Of a stretch of DNA of 64,000 nt, positions 62,707-64,000 are shown piece after piece. This DNA is from Sinomonas sp. P10A9 (GTDB lineage Bacteria; Actinomycetota; Actinomycetes; Actinomycetales; Micrococcaceae): the NCBI RefSeq assembly GCF_041022165.1, contig NZ_CP163302.1, positions 2,108,001 through 2,172,000 of the forward strand. The letters run 5' to 3'. A program made the translations under genes and the position numbers. Below the pieces are notes generated by a model, which saw only the letters and a list, made by a program, of their open reading frames with translations, ran no database searches and was not told where the DNA came from. Position 1 is the stretch's first letter. Each line of letters starts with the position of its first letter.

Positions 62707-64000
62707 TCACCGCTCCACTCTCCCACGCCGCACCGTTACGCCCAATCCCGACGCGGTGCAGGCCAAGGCTGCGCGCGCCAGACGGATGATCCGGCACGCA
62801 AGCAGCCGCACGGCCGCCTGCCCTGAGGGCAACAGGGTGGCCCAGAGGAGGGCGGCGTTGAGTCCGGACACGGCGGCCATCGCCACGGCACCGCCGACGC
62901 CCTCCGGCCACCGCAGTGTGGCGCCGGGGAGACCGGCGAGCATCCGGGCCGTGAGGGCAATCGCCTGCGCGCCTGCTCCCCCGACGCCGACTGCGAGGAG
63001 CGCCACCGGGGGACACCACGCGCACGTGGCCAGCGCGAGCGTACCCGCAACCGTCACGACCGGCACGAACGGAGTCGAGGCGACATTCGCCACGAGCGAC
63101 AAGCTCAGGAACGAGGGCTGGATGAGCACCATGAGTGGTCCGCACGTGAGCTGAGCGGACAGGGGCACGGCGACGGCCAGAGCGAGCCAGGCCGGAAACC
63201 GTGCGGCGAGCATCTGGGTCAGCGGTGGGCCGAGGAGCGCGATACCGAGAGTCGCCGCCACCGAGAGGAGGAAGCCCATGCTCAGGGCCAGAGGCGGTTG
63301 GGCGAGGACGAGCACGAGCACGGCCGACGACACCGCCGAGCAGCTGCGTCCCGCCCGGCCGCTCACGAGAGCCACGAGCCCCACCGTGCCCATCGCTGCG
63401 GCGCGGAGGACGCTCGGTTCCGGGCCCACGATGACGGTGAATCCGATCACAGCCAGGGCGCACCCAATGAGGACCATGGCGCGCGACGCCCTCAACGACC
63501 GCAGGCCGAGGAGCACCAGGGCCAGCAGGAGGGTGAAATTGGCGCCGCTCACGGCGGTAAGGTGACCCAGGCCGACGTCGCGCATGGCGTCCTCGAGCTC
63601 CACCGGCAGCGCCGCCGTGTCCCCGACCGTCATGCCCGGCAGCAGGCCGGCGGCATCGGGCCAGAGCCATTCGGACGAACGCCGGAGCGATTCGCGCAGG
63701 GCTCCCACCTGCCGACGTGCGGCGTCGGACTCGACGACGCGGGGCCGGCTCGAGACGCTCAGAAGCGCAGTTCTCCCGGGCTGATCGGCCGGGACGATGC
63801 GCCCCGCCACCTCGATGGTTGTGCCGCTGCGGACTCGCGCCATCTCGGCCCCTCCGACAAGGCGGATCGAGGCAGACGCTGTGAAGGACCGGCCCCCATC
63901 GGTCGCCTGGAGGAGACGGCCCTCGGCGGCGAACCGGGGGCCCGAGCCGAAGGTGCCCCGCTGACGCTGTTGATTCGGCTCCCCGGTGACTTCCACTGTG
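62707..64000 (-). CDS. comEC: ComEC/Rec2-family competence protein, 5' partial
   Basis: ComEC forms the membrane channel for single-stranded DNA entry in transformation. About 431 C-terminal residues are visible; the frame is open to the end of the window, so the start lies beyond it. Visible parts are an OB-like segment (TTIEVAGRIVPADQPGR), the competence motif GLGHLTAVSGANFTLLLAL and about eight transmembrane helices. The protein ends shortly after the last helix, without the C-terminal metallo-beta-lactamase domain of longer ComEC proteins, as often seen in actinobacteria. It lies upstream of holA. Confidence 0.9.
   Translation of the reverse strand, partial: TVEVTGEPNQQRQRGTFGSGPRFAAEGRLLQATDGGRSFTASASIRLVGGAEMARVRSGTTIEVAGRIVPADQPGRTALLSVSSRPRVVESDAARRQVGALRESLRRSSEWLWPDAAGLLPGMTVGDTAALPVELEDAMRDVGLGHLTAVSGANFTLLLALVLLGLRSLRASRAMVLIGCALAVIGFTVIVGPEPSVLRAAAMGTVGLVALVSGRAGRSCSAVSSAVLVLVLAQPPLALSMGFLLSVAATLGIALLGPPLTQMLAARFPAWLALAVAVPLSAQLTCGPLMVLIQPSFLSLSLVANVASTPFVPVVTVAGTLALATCAWCPPVALLAVGVGGAGAQAIALTARMLAGLPGATLRWPEGVGGAVAMAAVSGLNAALLWATLLPSGQAAVRLLACRIIRLARAALACTASGLGVTVRRGRVER

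Overview
The window is 64 kb of high-GC chromosomal DNA from an actinobacterium, most likely a Micrococcaceae member close to Arthrobacter or Sinomonas. The evidence is the RbpA, DUF3043, DUF3054 and DUF3097 proteins, actinobacterial CtaF, the qcrCAB/cta arrangement with a diheme QcrC, frequent GTG starts and many leaderless promoters. I see no prophage, CRISPR array, complete insertion sequence, tRNA or rRNA gene. Most of the content is core chromosome, densely packed with four-base overlaps and long perfect terminator stems.

Left part (1-22 kb). A 5'-truncated amidohydrolase is followed by a long leader and a polyprenol-phosphate mannosyltransferase. Then come rbpA, a stomatin/NfeD pair, a MocR regulator divergent from a YczE membrane protein, an RlmA-type rRNA methyltransferase, an S9 peptidase, peptide deformylase, a lipoprotein, and a LysR regulator divergent from a YeiH transporter. 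From 12.8 to 21.5 kb every gene is on the + strand: YeiH, a TAT-exported arylsulfotransferase-like protein, an EamA transporter, a PHP phosphoesterase, a 58-residue protein, an LCP protein and a short UvrA paralogue.

At 22.35 kb a gene-poor stretch of about 760 bp holds a sequence that looks like the chromosomal dif site (XerC/XerD dimer resolution), with a frameshifted membrane-protein remnant beside it. Gene orientation changes here from mostly + to mostly -, as expected at a replication terminus.

Right part (22.8-64 kb). An ECF42-type sigma factor sits with its YCII/DGPF partner and a candidate cognate promoter. Next is the respiratory cluster: trpD, ctaE-qcrCAB, a GntR regulator, ctaCDF and erpA, which together encode the cytochrome bcc-aa3 supercomplex. 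Then follow an M20 dipeptidase, pyrD, uppS-recO, and leuA preceded by a leader peptide with four Leu codons and a long-range RNA pairing. The remainder is an M13 peptidase, a second LCP protein, the phoH-ybeY-CBS-era operon, a GerMN lipoprotein, hrcA-dnaJ-rsmE under a CIRCE element, DUF3097, DUF4870, lepA-hemW, a PemK-like protein, rpsT, holA and a truncated comEC.

The most interesting signals are regulatory: the dif site, the leuA leader, the ECF42 module, a SigR-like promoter for rbpA, a 20-bp perfect palindrome across the start of the dipeptidase gene, and about fourteen genes whose start codon lies 6-7 nt after a TANNNT-like hexamer, indicating leaderless transcripts.
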